A stretch of DNA of 64,000 nucleotides from positions 17,465-81,464 of the forward strand of contig NZ_PYAS01000022.1 in assembly GCF_003014695.1 (NCBI RefSeq), written 5' to 3'. Under the pieces are notes generated by a model. It was not told the origin of the DNA. It did not search any database and was given only the letters and a program-made list of their open reading frames with translations. Origin of the DNA: Dyadobacter jiangsuensis. GTDB taxonomy: Bacteria; Bacteroidota; Bacteroidia; Cytophagales; Spirosomataceae. The position numbers were made by a program, and so were the translations under genes. Below are positions 38,712-47,893 of the stretch, in pieces. Numbering within the stretch: the first letter of the stretch is position 1; each line of letters starts with the position of its first letter.

Positions 38712-41700
38712 TCAATTTGGCTGCGACTTTAGCTGACTCGGGTTCCTTCCATAAATTTTCTTGAACTCCTTGCTAAAGTACTTTGCGTCGTCGTAACCCA
38801 CCTGTAAGGCTATTTCATTTACATTGAACTTGCCTGATTCGACCAAATGAAGCGCCTTCTGCATCCTGATATTTTTTACAAAATCGTTGATTGTAGTTCC
38901 GGTCAATGCCCGAAGCTTCCGATACAATACTGAAACACTCATTCCAACCAAATGGGAGATCTTCTGAACATCAAAGTCAGGCTCGGCAATATTTTGTGTA
39001 ACAATATCGCGAAGTTTGAACATGAATTCAGTATCCGGATCCCCGGCATCATTGCTATTATCCAGAAGCATCGATGTCATGTAACGCCGCCTTAATTCCT
39101 CTCTAACGCGAATTGCATTGCTGATTTTCAAAGCCAGTACGGCAGGATCGAAAGGCTTCAGGAGATAATTGTCAGCTCCTGCTTTCAGCCCCTCAACAAC
39201 CTGTGAAAGAGCAGTTCTAGCAGTTAGCAAAATAACAGGAATATGGGATGTTCTGACATCGGATTTGATCCGGCTGCAAACCTGCACCCCGTTTAATTCT
39301 GGCATCATTACGTCGCACAGGATAAGGTCGGGCAAATGATGAAAAGCCAGTTCCAGTCCCTGAGCCCCGTCGGCGGCTTCCAAAACACGATAATCTTCTT
39401 CAAGAAGATCCCTTTCGAAAGACCTTAGCTCGTCATTGTCTTCAATCAGTAAAATTGTTTGGCGCTTGTGCGATGATAATCCAGGATTGCCCACCGCCTC
39501 TTTTTCATGTTGCAGCGCAAGGGCGGTGGTTATTGAAGCTTGTTGGCTGACCAGCTGCTCGCGGGCATAATGCTCTCGACCGGTTCGGATCCCGATCAGG
39601 AATGAAGTTTCGCCGTCGTTGCCACTAGTATGAACACGGCTCGTAACGGAGAGATTGCCCTTATGCAGGTCAACAATTTCCTTCGCGAGTGCCAAGCCGA
39701 TACCATATCCGTTCTGGACACCGTTGTTCGGAGGAACCTGGAAAAAGTTCTTGAATAGATGTTCCAGATCATTTTTAGCGATGCCCGGGCCACTATTGGT
39801 AACGGTAATGCTTACTTCATCTGACAGAGGAATGATCTCCACGGTTACATTCCCGCCCTCCGGGGTGAACTTATAGGCATTGCTTAACAAATTGTAAAAT
39901 ACCTTTCGCATCTGGGTCAGGTCGAACCATAGCAATATCGCCTGATCGGGGAATATTGTACGGGTTTCGATCGCCTTTTGACTGGCCAAATGTTCGAACG
40001 AAGCCAGAACGCTCTTGATGACTTTGACAAGGTCATACTCATGAACCTGAATCATGACACTCCCATTCTGGATTTTGCGAAAATCGAGCAACTCATCTAC
40101 CAATTCCATAAGTGTTCTCGAGTTATCGCGGGCATAATTCAGGTGATTTTTGGCGCTATGGTCGTCAGACAGGATACCAAACGCTTTTTCCAATGGGCCG
40201 ACGATCAATGAAAGGTGGGTACGGATCTCGTGGGAGATATTGGTAAAAAAAGTAAGCTTGGCTTCGTGGAGCTCATTTTCTTTCCTGAGGGCAGATCGTA
40301 GCCACAGGAGGCGGGTCAAAAGGTAAACCGAGCCTATGGCCAGGACTAGGTAAGCGGCATAAGCATACCACGACTGCCACCAGGGAGGTAGTATGCGTAT
40401 GTGTAACTGTCTGGTTGTTCTCATCCAATATCCATCTCCGTTCGCGGCGCGCACGCTAAACACATAGTCGCCCGCTGGAAGGTTCATATAAGTTGCCGAA
40501 GGAGTGCCGGAATACTTCCACGAGTCATCGAAACCTTCCATCCGATACGCGTAGCGGTTACGTTCTGATCTGGAGAAGCTCAGCAGAGCGAAGTTGATCG
40601 AGAAAATGTTTTGATCATGCTGTAATGTTACCCTTGCAGTTTGGTCTAGATTTTGCGTCAGCAACCGGGAATCATCTCCAACTTTTATTTCCCGATCAGA
40701 CAATTTCAATCCGGTGAATACAATGCGGGAGGGGCGACTTTGAGCTTTAGTCTGGCTCGGCAGGAACTGAAAAACGCCCTTGTTTGCCAGAAAATATAGC
40801 CTGCCAGTAAGATCCTGCACACTCGAAGCCGGTCGCGTAATTCCGCTGAATGGAAGGCCATCCCGCTCACCATAGGTTTGCACGGTTCCTTTGTCGGGAT
40901 GGTAGCGGGTAAGGTCCGTTTCGGTGGCCAGCCAGATGTGATTGCTAGAGTCAATCTGGATATCTTCGAATTTTAAGCCTTGTATCTTCGGATCGATCCT
41001 GAACTTGCCGGATTGAGAATCAAAACGCTGTAACCCCTGGCGGGTAGCAGCCCATATCCGGCCTTTCCGGTCTTCCGCCATTCGCCATATCGAGGCGAAG
41101 TTACCAGCACTTGTGCCTTTGTCGGTAAATAGCTCTTCAAAAGCGGCGTGACCATGTCGGAGCAAGAACACTTCGTCGCTGCCGCCAATCCAGATATTCT
41201 GCCGGGAGTCTTCTAAAATGCTCATAGCATAGGTGACCGACTTCCATTTAATGAAATCGCCTGTCTGTTTATTAAATTGGATCGCTCCGAATTCGCCTAT
41301 CAGCCAAAACCTGCCTTGGCTATCTTCGTGAATATCGAATACCTGGCCAGGCACAAGGTCTTTTTGGCCTTTTAAAGCCATGGGGTAATCGCGAGAGACC
41401 CGGGTTGTAAAATTGTAGCTGGTTAGTACCGAATTGCCTAGAGCCCAAAGGGTATTGTCGTCGTCTAGATAAAAACGGTAGTAGCGAACGGACGAAGGCA
41501 AGGGTAGATCAACCGAACGCTTTAACACGCCGGACGAATCAAACAGCTGTATCTTTTTCTGATCTTTTTCAATCAGCCAAAGCGTGCCGCTATTATTGAT
41601 GCCGACGAAGGAATCAGCATAACGGATCTCCATAACACCTTTTGCCGTCGAAGGCCATGGCTCGAAGCGGGGCGCATGCGGATAAAGATTTGTGATCCCA

Positions 41701-42707
41701 AATGAGTAAGTACCCAGCCAAAGCCCTCCTTGCTGATCCAGGCAAAGACTTTGAACCAGGTCATCTGGAAGACTATGTAAATTACCAGGTTGATTTCTGT
41801 ACCATGTGGTTTTTCCGGTTTCTGGATCGAACAATGCCAAACCGGAATAGGTCGCAATCCACATCTTACCATTGCCATCAGAGATAATTTTATATACGAT
41901 GGGCTTCTCCCCGTTCGGCGCCACAAAATCCAAGATTGGCTGGAATGTCTCAGTTGCGATTTCGAATTTCACAATACCACCCGAACCAGGGCCTAGCCAG
42001 ATTACATTTTTACCATCCAGAAACTGGACTGCGAATTGATTGAGTGACGTCGACTTGTCATTGCCACCGATCCGAAAGACTCTTGGCCGACCTGCTTTCC
42101 GTGGAACGTGGACCAAACCATCAAAGCTTCCTGCCCAAAAATCGCCGTTGCTTGTCTGGCTCGCCGATCCGATAATCTGAGTGCTTCCCTCAAAGGTACG
42201 GTAGAGGATATGCGTAACCTTCGTCCCGCTGCTAGAGACGACCAGACTATTCATCCCCAAAACGGTTCCAACGAGTATCCGATGATCCCGATCTTCGGAT
42301 ATGAAATAAATGTGATTATTACCTTCCGGATTGTCGTTGGGCAAATTGTGGTCGATATGCGTAAAATTATCGGTATCCCGGTTGTAGCGGTCCAGCCCAC
42401 GACTTCCACCAACCCACAAATTGCCCTTTGAGTCGCAAAAAAGCGCTTTCAGCAGGTCCGAGGAAATGGATTTGGGGTCAGTCGAACTATGCTTATACTG
42501 TTTTAGGCTATGAGAATCATACCTGAACAATCCATCAAATGTAGCAAACCAGATGAACCCCTGTCGGTCCTGCACCATGGCCCTAATATTGGAAATGGAT
42601 ACGCCTTCAGGAAGCCTCAGGTTTCGGAAAGTCTGGCCAAATACCGGCCGGATCATCAGATTGGCCCAAACAGAAAGGATAAATACGACTCGATAAGGAA
42701 ACGTCAT
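38712..42707 (-). CDS. Hybrid two-component system (HTCS), full length, beside terpene locus
   Basis: 1331 aa from the ATG at 42707 (a GTG lies two codons upstream). The signal peptide ends near IRPVFG/Q. Propeller repeats (GFIWFATFDGLFRYD, GNLWVGGSRGLDRY, GGLWLGTYSFG) run to about residue 690. Then come Y_Y_Y, a membrane helix (WYAYAAYLVLAIGSVYLL), HisKA with His826 (SHEIRTHLSLI), HATPase, a receiver (IEDNDEL, LCDVMMPELNG, LKPFDP) and an AraC HTH (GYDDAKYFSKEFKKIYG). In the HATPase G1 region the sequence is TNSGPGI rather than DNGKG. It lies about 650 bp downstream of a terpene cyclase on the same strand and may control the terpene genes (position only). Confidence 0.92.
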   Translation of the reverse strand: MTFPYRVVFILSVWANLMIRPVFGQTFRNLRLPEGVSISNIRAMVQDRQGFIWFATFDGLFRYDSHSLKQYKHSSTDPKSISSDLLKALFCDSKGNLWVGGSRGLDRYNRDTDNFTHIDHNLPNDNPEGNNHIYFISEDRDHRILVGTVLGMNSLVVSSSGTKVTHILYRTFEGSTQIIGSASQTSNGDFWAGSFDGLVHVPRKAGRPRVFRIGGNDKSTSLNQFAVQFLDGKNVIWLGPGSGGIVKFEIATETFQPILDFVAPNGEKPIVYKIISDGNGKMWIATYSGLALFDPETGKTTWYRNQPGNLHSLPDDLVQSLCLDQQGGLWLGTYSFGITNLYPHAPRFEPWPSTAKGVMEIRYADSFVGINNSGTLWLIEKDQKKIQLFDSSGVLKRSVDLPLPSSVRYYRFYLDDDNTLWALGNSVLTSYNFTTRVSRDYPMALKGQKDLVPGQVFDIHEDSQGRFWLIGEFGAIQFNKQTGDFIKWKSVTYAMSILEDSRQNIWIGGSDEVFLLRHGHAAFEELFTDKGTSAGNFASIWRMAEDRKGRIWAATRQGLQRFDSQSGKFRIDPKIQGLKFEDIQIDSSNHIWLATETDLTRYHPDKGTVQTYGERDGLPFSGITRPASSVQDLTGRLYFLANKGVFQFLPSQTKAQSRPSRIVFTGLKLSDREIKVGDDSRLLTQNLDQTARVTLQHDQNIFSINFALLSFSRSERNRYAYRMEGFDDSWKYSGTPSATYMNLPAGDYVFSVRAANGDGYWMRTTRQLHIRILPPWWQSWYAYAAYLVLAIGSVYLLTRLLWLRSALRKENELHEAKLTFFTNISHEIRTHLSLIVGPLEKAFGILSDDHSAKNHLNYARDNSRTLMELVDELLDFRKIQNGSVMIQVHEYDLVKVIKSVLASFEHLASQKAIETRTIFPDQAILLWFDLTQMRKVFYNLLSNAYKFTPEGGNVTVEIIPLSDEVSITVTNSGPGIAKNDLEHLFKNFFQVPPNNGVQNGYGIGLALAKEIVDLHKGNLSVTSRVHTSGNDGETSFLIGIRTGREHYAREQLVSQQASITTALALQHEKEAVGNPGLSSHKRQTILLIEDNDELRSFERDLLEEDYRVLEAADGAQGLELAFHHLPDLILCDVMMPELNGVQVCSRIKSDVRTSHIPVILLTARTALSQVVEGLKAGADNYLLKPFDPAVLALKISNAIRVREELRRRYMTSMLLDNSNDAGDPDTEFMFKLRDIVTQNIAEPDFDVQKISHLVGMSVSVLYRKLRALTGTTINDFVKNIRMQKALHLVESGKFNVNEIALQVGYDDAKYFSKEFKKIYGRNPSQLKSQPN

Positions 42708-43362
42708 TAGCACTGAAATGGGTATTTTTACTCACGAGAGGCGCCCGAAAACGCCTGCCGTCAATCTAAAACGATAAACTATGTAGACAATCGTTCAAAG
42801 GAACTCCGCATACCAATAACGTGGGAAGGACAGCACAAAACAGAAGATAAATACATCTTACCCCACATCGCAGGCTATTTGGTTGAAAAAAAGTTCTACA
42901 CCTGATAATGGTAAAAATACAAACCCGTCTACCAAATTCTACATTCAACCCCAATTAGACAAAATATTCTACCATTTTAGAGTATTTCGTCTACCTCCAA
43001 GTAATATCCGCTAGCTGCAAAATAGAAGAGATCCGCAGATGCAGGACCCGGTAGCGCTGCAAACAAAATATCCATCGAATGGAAAATACAGTGCCGCTTA
43101 TCACCTCATTCCGTTGCAGGTTGATCACAAGTCTCGATTTTCGCAACTTAGTGTTAAATGGAGTGGCAGCGTGGTCAAATTATGCCAAGATAAGCTCGTT
43201 AAACTAAATTAAAACCAAGTCGTCAGTTTCGCCGTAGTTTCCACATGATCTTTTGTACGACAATATGCTTAATGATATGTTCCGCAGAACAGTGGCCAGA
43301 TTCAATCTCACCAAATTCATAAAGATTCCATCGCCAAAAAGGCGCACCTACTTCTTCATTTA
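42708..43362. other. Intergenic region
   Basis: About 655 bp, A+T rich, between the terpene cyclase stop and the HTCS start (both minus strand). No gene was recognised. It must carry the HTCS promoter and may hold the end of the cyclase transcript. Confidence 0.4.
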
Positions 43363-44370
43363 TCACTCATCCTTTAATTTTAAAGATCTTTCTTCAGGCC
43401 ACGCAAACCCGGATCCATCCGGCAAATAACGTGTAGTGTCATTTAAATAAAAACTATTTACACCTTGTATTTGCAACCCTAACCCCAGTATAAATCTCTC
43501 AACTCGCTCTTTATATTCTCCGAAAGCTGGAAGAACACTTGCTAAGTCAGTAAATTCGGCAAGGTCTGCGTCATGGATTTTCATAGCTTCTGTTAGCGCT
43601 TCTTTCAAAGAGAGATTATATTCATGTTGTAAAACAACAATCAGGTTAGTAACTTCTGTTTCCAGCGTAAGTTCTTTGCTAAGACCCTGAATATCATTCT
43701 GCCATCCAATAATCCTTGATGTTAAAGTTCTTAGTCTTTGTATTACCGGATGTTTGTCGAGTAAATCAGGAAAAACGAAATGTGTCTCGATATCTATCAT
43801 GTATAGGTATGGATACATGAGAATTGAATATTCACGATTTATCAGGTAATAAATCAGTGACATTGCTGTTTTATTTTGCTTATAAGGAGCTTCGTCTACG
43901 ACCCCATATCTTGTTACTCGATGGAACGCATCGATAAATCTTGCTACCCATGTAGTTGGCATAAAAGCGCGAAATTCCTCGCCAATCTTATACGCCTGTC
44001 GCAAGAGCCCATTTTCAAAAGATTCTGGTTGGCTTCCATTGAAAACTTCGACTAGCCTATGCCGCATTACATCTATTTCTTCGGCAGTCTTGTATTCCAA
44101 TTGATCATCAAAGACAGACTGAAAAAGGATGAATCTATGGCATGGTGTAATACGTTCCAGGCTTGCGTAAGGAAGCATGCGTGCTATGCAACAATGTAGA
44201 CGCATCTTTTTATACTTCTTTTGTTGCTTTTCTGTCAAATAGGTATAGTCTTCATCTATCCAGTGAATCTGATCTATCCCCATTTTTTCTATATGTGGAT
44301 TAATAAGATCTGGCCATGGATAATAACCTTGTGGTAAATAGTCTTTCGGGTTGAATTCTTGTATTCTCAT
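43363..44370 (-). CDS. Class I terpene cyclase with variant motifs (DDxxE, NDxxGxxKE)
   Basis: 335 aa. The Asp-rich motif is DDQLE (88-92), with Glu in the last position. The NSE-type motif is NDIQGLSKE (225-233), with Gly where Ser or Thr is usual. The sensor Arg is probably Arg179 (NREYSI), and the C-terminal Arg-Tyr is present (TTRYLPDG). It is related to the other two cyclases (shared start pattern YPWPDLINPHIEKM). The gene looks more A+T rich than the precursor genes next to it, which may mean separate acquisition. Prenyl diphosphate cyclisation is expected; substrate and product unknown. Confidence 0.88.
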   Translation of the reverse strand: MRIQEFNPKDYLPQGYYPWPDLINPHIEKMGIDQIHWIDEDYTYLTEKQQKKYKKMRLHCCIARMLPYASLERITPCHRFILFQSVFDDQLEYKTAEEIDVMRHRLVEVFNGSQPESFENGLLRQAYKIGEEFRAFMPTTWVARFIDAFHRVTRYGVVDEAPYKQNKTAMSLIYYLINREYSILMYPYLYMIDIETHFVFPDLLDKHPVIQRLRTLTSRIIGWQNDIQGLSKELTLETEVTNLIVVLQHEYNLSLKEALTEAMKIHDADLAEFTDLASVLPAFGEYKERVERFILGLGLQIQGVNSFYLNDTTRYLPDGSGFAWPEERSLKLKDE

Positions 44371-44790
44371 ATCATTTTTTTTTTAAATTCATGTTTTGGT
44401 TTCATTGTTGCCTACTTAAAAATGAACTATTCTGGCAATAAACCCTAGCGACCATAAACTTTAACCTGTGTTACACACGCATTCTGCTATTTCACTTTAG
44501 CCTTTCATAAGCCTGCGCGAACAGACCGATTTCATAAGGCCAGGAATACAGTAAAAGAGCTACATCGCTCTATTTCACGATTTGCCCTTTTTAGCATTAG
44601 CCTTAACTACGCTGTCACTTAAACGAAAATCCCTGGCTCCCCGACTTTTCTTTTATACGGTATTAAAGCAGCAAATGTTCTTGCAGTCATCCGTCATTTT
44701 CACAAATATGGCCCCTGCTTTCGGCCGATTTGGGCTCAAATAGTATATCGGTACCCCAGGTTGTTTTAATTCTATTTTTTTACGAACTTA
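44371..44790. other. Intergenic region upstream of terpene cyclase
   Basis: About 420 bp, A+T rich, with a poly-T/poly-A tract just before the cyclase start. No gene was seen. It separates the cyclase from the amidohydrolase relic and probably contains the cyclase promoter. Confidence 0.35.
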
Positions 44791-44794
44791 TATG

Positions 44795-45080
44795 CATTAA
44801 ATCAGCACCTGCAACTATGTGTGGTTGTTTGGCCCCTCCATCCGGCGTGCCGGTAATCGCCATGACCTCCTGTTTGGAAAATCATAGCACTTGACAGATA
44901 AATATGCGGTCCATCTATGATTCCGCGATCAATAGTTCTTATAAGCTGAAGGATAAGCCAAATCGTGAACCGTAGTAAATCCATTAAGCAATGTCACGCC
45001 TGCTTCCTTTCCAGCCAGCATATTGAAATAACTAGGCTCGGCCACCATAAACATATTCAGAGGAAACACCTTGTCGAGGG
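44795..45080 (-). pseudogene. Amidohydrolase fragment
   Basis: The minus strand reads AGKEAGVTLLNGFTTVHDL and, one frame over, TIDRGIIDGPHIYLSSAMIF followed by QTGGHGDYR. This is the typical block of imidazolonepropionase-like amidohydrolases, which have GFTTVRDL, then AI.RG.I.GPR and Q..GHGD. The catalytic His-x-His and C-terminal parts are absent. It is a relic between idi and the terpene cyclase. Confidence 0.6.
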
Positions 45081-45086
45081 CCCCGG

Positions 45087-45608
45087 CTAACCAGGCGTCT
45101 CACTAAATAGTATTTGTGGCACGATGAGCCGAAACCACGGCGTATATTGGTGGGGATATCTCCCGATTTGGTTCTCAAGTTCTTTGACGGGCACGTGCTC
45201 GAAGTCTTCGACTTCCTCCTTGTTGATCGCGATCTGTCCTTCGTACCATCCAAAAAAAACGTGGAGATATTCATTTTCAATCATGCCATCGCCCACAGAT
45301 GTTTCGTACCGGCACTCCATTTTCTTTTCCAACAGGCAATCAAAGCCCATTTCTTGCAACAGCCGGCGGTGAGCGGCTTGCTCGATACGCTCGTCGGGCA
45401 ACGGGTGTCCACAACACGTATTGGTCCAAAGGCCTGCCGCATGGTATTTGGCCGCCGCACGTTTTTGCAAAAGCAGCTCATTCCGACTATTGAAAATATA
45501 GATTGAAAACGCGCGGTGCAGCAGCCCCTCCCTATGAGCGCGCAGTTTCTCGACAACCCCCAAAGCCTGGTCCTGTTCGTCGACCAGGACTACCTGTATA
45601 TCCTTCAT
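45087..45608 (-). CDS. idi: Isopentenyl-diphosphate delta-isomerase, type I
   Basis: 173 aa from the ATG at 45608; the open frame continues 56 codons upstream only by overlapping the prenyl synthase gene. It is a Nudix-fold isomerase. Key parts are HRAFSIYIFN, TNTCCGHP (metal and catalytic Cys), the Nudix-like helix region (AHRRLLQEMGFDC), GMIENEYLHVFFG with the catalytic Glu, and a conserved Trp near the C-terminus (YTPWFRLI). It interconverts IPP and DMAPP to feed the prenyl synthase, whose stop lies 23 bp upstream. In the MEP pathway IspH already makes both isomers, so Idi adjusts their ratio. Confidence 0.93.
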   Translation of the reverse strand: MKDIQVVLVDEQDQALGVVEKLRAHREGLLHRAFSIYIFNSRNELLLQKRAAAKYHAAGLWTNTCCGHPLPDERIEQAAHRRLLQEMGFDCLLEKKMECRYETSVGDGMIENEYLHVFFGWYEGQIAINKEEVEDFEHVPVKELENQIGRYPHQYTPWFRLIVPQILFSETPG

Positions 45609-45631
45609 GACGCGGTGTCGGCTAAGTCGAG

Positions 45632-46633
45632 TCAATATTCCCTGGCCAGCAGCCAATCGGCGAGCTCGGTCAGAGGCCGTTTCGCTGAGGCCGGCAAAAG
45701 CATCTTGTCCAGGTGAGAAAAGGCAAGTTGATGAAAATACCTCTTCTGGTTTCTGGCCCATTCGCCCACACGGCATTCTTCATAAAGCCTGGTCATTTCC
45801 ATGACCTTATCCTGGTGGTCAGTGGCCATCAACGTTTCCAGCTGCCTGCGCTGGCGGGCGGAAGCAAGCTCGAAAGCTTTCAGTAGCAAAAATGTCTTTT
45901 TATTGGATTTGATATCGCCACCGCATTGCTTTCCGAATTTCTCGTCGCTGCCGAAGACATCTAAATAGTCATCCTGAATTTGAAACGCGACGCCGACATA
46001 TTTGCCAAATTCATACAAATGGTGTTGATCGGCTTCGCTCGCACCGGCTAGAATAGCCCCTATCTGCAAAGAGGCTGCCAAAAGGATTGAAGTTTTAAGT
46101 ATGACCATTTCCAGATAATCTTCATACCGTACTTTCCAGATCGGCATTGCTTCAAAATCCATATCTATCTGCTGCCCTTCGCAAATTCCGCTGGCAGTGC
46201 TGCTGAAGAGCTCGATGATCTGGTCTTTACAACAATGACTGATACTTCCAAGGTTTCCATAGGCGTGAATGAGCAGCAAGTCCCCTGCCAGAATGGCCGT
46301 CGGCTCGCCGTAGCGGGCATGTATGGTCGGCATTCCGCGGCGTATGGGCGCCCTGTCCATGATATCGTCATGCACCAGGGAAAAAGTATGGAAAAGTTCG
46401 ATGGCGCTTCCGGCACGGAACGCATCATCTTTCAACTCTGTAAACAGCTCATTGGCCATCAGGCAAAGTACAGGCCTGACCCTTTTGCCCCCGATCGAAC
46501 AAATGTATTCTATCGAACCATAAAGGGTTTCGGGCTGGGCAGGTAGCTGGAGTGTTTTGAAATGCTCCTCAAAAAGGGTCAGCATTTCCCCGAATGGTCG
46601 CTGGACGCGCTGCGCTGTCATTGTGGCTTGCAT
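45632..46633 (-). CDS. Polyprenyl diphosphate synthase (FPP or GGPP synthase)
   Basis: 333 aa. First Asp-rich motif DDIMD (89-93) in LVHDDIMD, second DDYLD (221-225), plus GGKRVRP for IPP binding. The first motif has no two-residue insertion and an aromatic residue, Phe84, sits five before it. Among known classes this combination fits type I GGPP synthases better than bacterial type II FPP synthases, so a C20 product is a reasonable guess, though C15 is possible. It lies 42 bp downstream of ispH and 23 bp upstream of idi, and should supply the substrate of the cyclases. Confidence 0.92.
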   Translation of the reverse strand: MQATMTAQRVQRPFGEMLTLFEEHFKTLQLPAQPETLYGSIEYICSIGGKRVRPVLCLMANELFTELKDDAFRAGSAIELFHTFSLVHDDIMDRAPIRRGMPTIHARYGEPTAILAGDLLLIHAYGNLGSISHCCKDQIIELFSSTASGICEGQQIDMDFEAMPIWKVRYEDYLEMVILKTSILLAASLQIGAILAGASEADQHHLYEFGKYVGVAFQIQDDYLDVFGSDEKFGKQCGGDIKSNKKTFLLLKAFELASARQRRQLETLMATDHQDKVMEMTRLYEECRVGEWARNQKRYFHQLAFSHLDKMLLPASAKRPLTELADWLLAREY

Positions 46634-46675
46634 ATAGGCATGTGGTTTGGCAAGTGAAATTGATTCGTTGATGAC

Positions 46676-47893
46676 TTAAAGCATCCTCAGGCTGAGCGTA
46701 TCTATTGTCAACCCAAAGAATGACAATAGCTTTGTGATCACATTTTCAATCAGGATATCCGGGCAGGAAGCACCACTAGTCAGATGTACGCTCAAAGGGT
46801 CCTTCTGGGGCAAATAACGGTATGTCGTATGCAACTGACGGCTGCTGATGTCCCAATGGTTAATCTCCTGGTCGGACACCAAAGCCGCATCCGATGATAT
46901 GAAATAGGTAGGCAGCCGGCTTTCACACAGCTCGACCAGGTGGGAGGTGTTTGAGCTGTTGTACCCTCCAACGACTATTGCCAGGTCGGCAGACTGGTCC
47001 AGCATATTGATGACGGCCTGTTGGTTTTCATGGGTTGCGTAGCAAAGCGTGTCTTTCATGTTGGCAAAATGCGCGGATGTATCCCGCCCGAGTTTAAAAT
47101 GTGCCCGCATAGTATCGTTCAGAAAATCCGCAATATCCTGCGTGTCGCTGGCCAATAAAGTGGTCTGGTTTACAACGCCTATCCTTCGTAGGTCGCGGTT
47201 TACATCAAAGCCTTCCGAGCACCGCCCACTAAAAAACTCGCCGAACAACGATGGGGCGCGCTTGCCCGTGATGAAGTCTGCCAGCAGGTATGCTTCATCC
47301 ATATCCTTTATAACGACACTGGGTCCCTGGCTTCTGCTATGGGAGAATGTAGCCCTGGTTTCCTCGTGCACAGGGTTCCCATGCACAATAACCGTGTAGC
47401 CTTTAGCCGCGATCTGGCCGGCCCGAGTCCAAACCTTTTCAACGAAAGGGCATTTGCTTTTGTAGTAAACTTGCCGGATGCCTTTTTGCTTCAATAGCCC
47501 TTCCACTTCCCTGGTTGTCCCGAATGCAGGTATGATCACAACGTCATCTTCTCTGATTTCCCCCCACGGTATGAGCTGGTTGCCCCCCGTATCGGTGATA
47601 AATCGTACACCTTGCTGCTGTAAAGAGAGGTTGACGAAAGGATTGTGGATGATCTCACTTAGCAGGAATATCCTTTTGCCGGGGTTCTCTTCGATAGCCT
47701 TGTAAGCCGTTTCCACTGCGTTTTCTACCCCGTAGCAGAAACCAAAATGGCGCGCAAGATTGATTTTTACCTTGCCAAAATCAAGCACGGAAGGTTTGAA
47801 ATCCTTTTTTAGATGGTCGCCCGTATTTCTTTCCGCTTTGATGTGGGTGATCACCGGGCTCCTATAATTGACCGGAATATTGAATGCTTTCAT
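46676..47893 (-). CDS. ispH: 4-hydroxy-3-methylbut-2-enyl diphosphate reductase
   Basis: 405 aa, the long form seen in plants, cyanobacteria and some Bacteroidota rather than the ~310-aa E. coli form. It is an iron-sulfur enzyme making IPP and DMAPP in the last MEP step. The cluster Cys are expected at FGFCYGVENA, YKSKCPFVEKVW and SGASCPDILIENV. Active-site segments include LLSEIIHNPFVN, FGTTREVE and VHGNPVHEETRAT. Its start overlaps the 3' end of dxs by 32 bp, so the two are translated together. Confidence 0.93.
   Translation of the reverse strand: MKAFNIPVNYRSPVITHIKAERNTGDHLKKDFKPSVLDFGKVKINLARHFGFCYGVENAVETAYKAIEENPGKRIFLLSEIIHNPFVNLSLQQQGVRFITDTGGNQLIPWGEIREDDVVIIPAFGTTREVEGLLKQKGIRQVYYKSKCPFVEKVWTRAGQIAAKGYTVIVHGNPVHEETRATFSHSRSQGPSVVIKDMDEAYLLADFITGKRAPSLFGEFFSGRCSEGFDVNRDLRRIGVVNQTTLLASDTQDIADFLNDTMRAHFKLGRDTSAHFANMKDTLCYATHENQQAVINMLDQSADLAIVVGGYNSSNTSHLVELCESRLPTYFISSDAALVSDQEINHWDISSRQLHTTYRYLPQKDPLSVHLTSGASCPDILIENVITKLLSFFGLTIDTLSLRML

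Noticed and set aside
45609..45776. N-terminal extension of idi
   Set aside because: It would overlap the prenyl synthase gene by about 145 bp, and the extra residues do not fit the isomerase family; the ATG at 45608 is correct.
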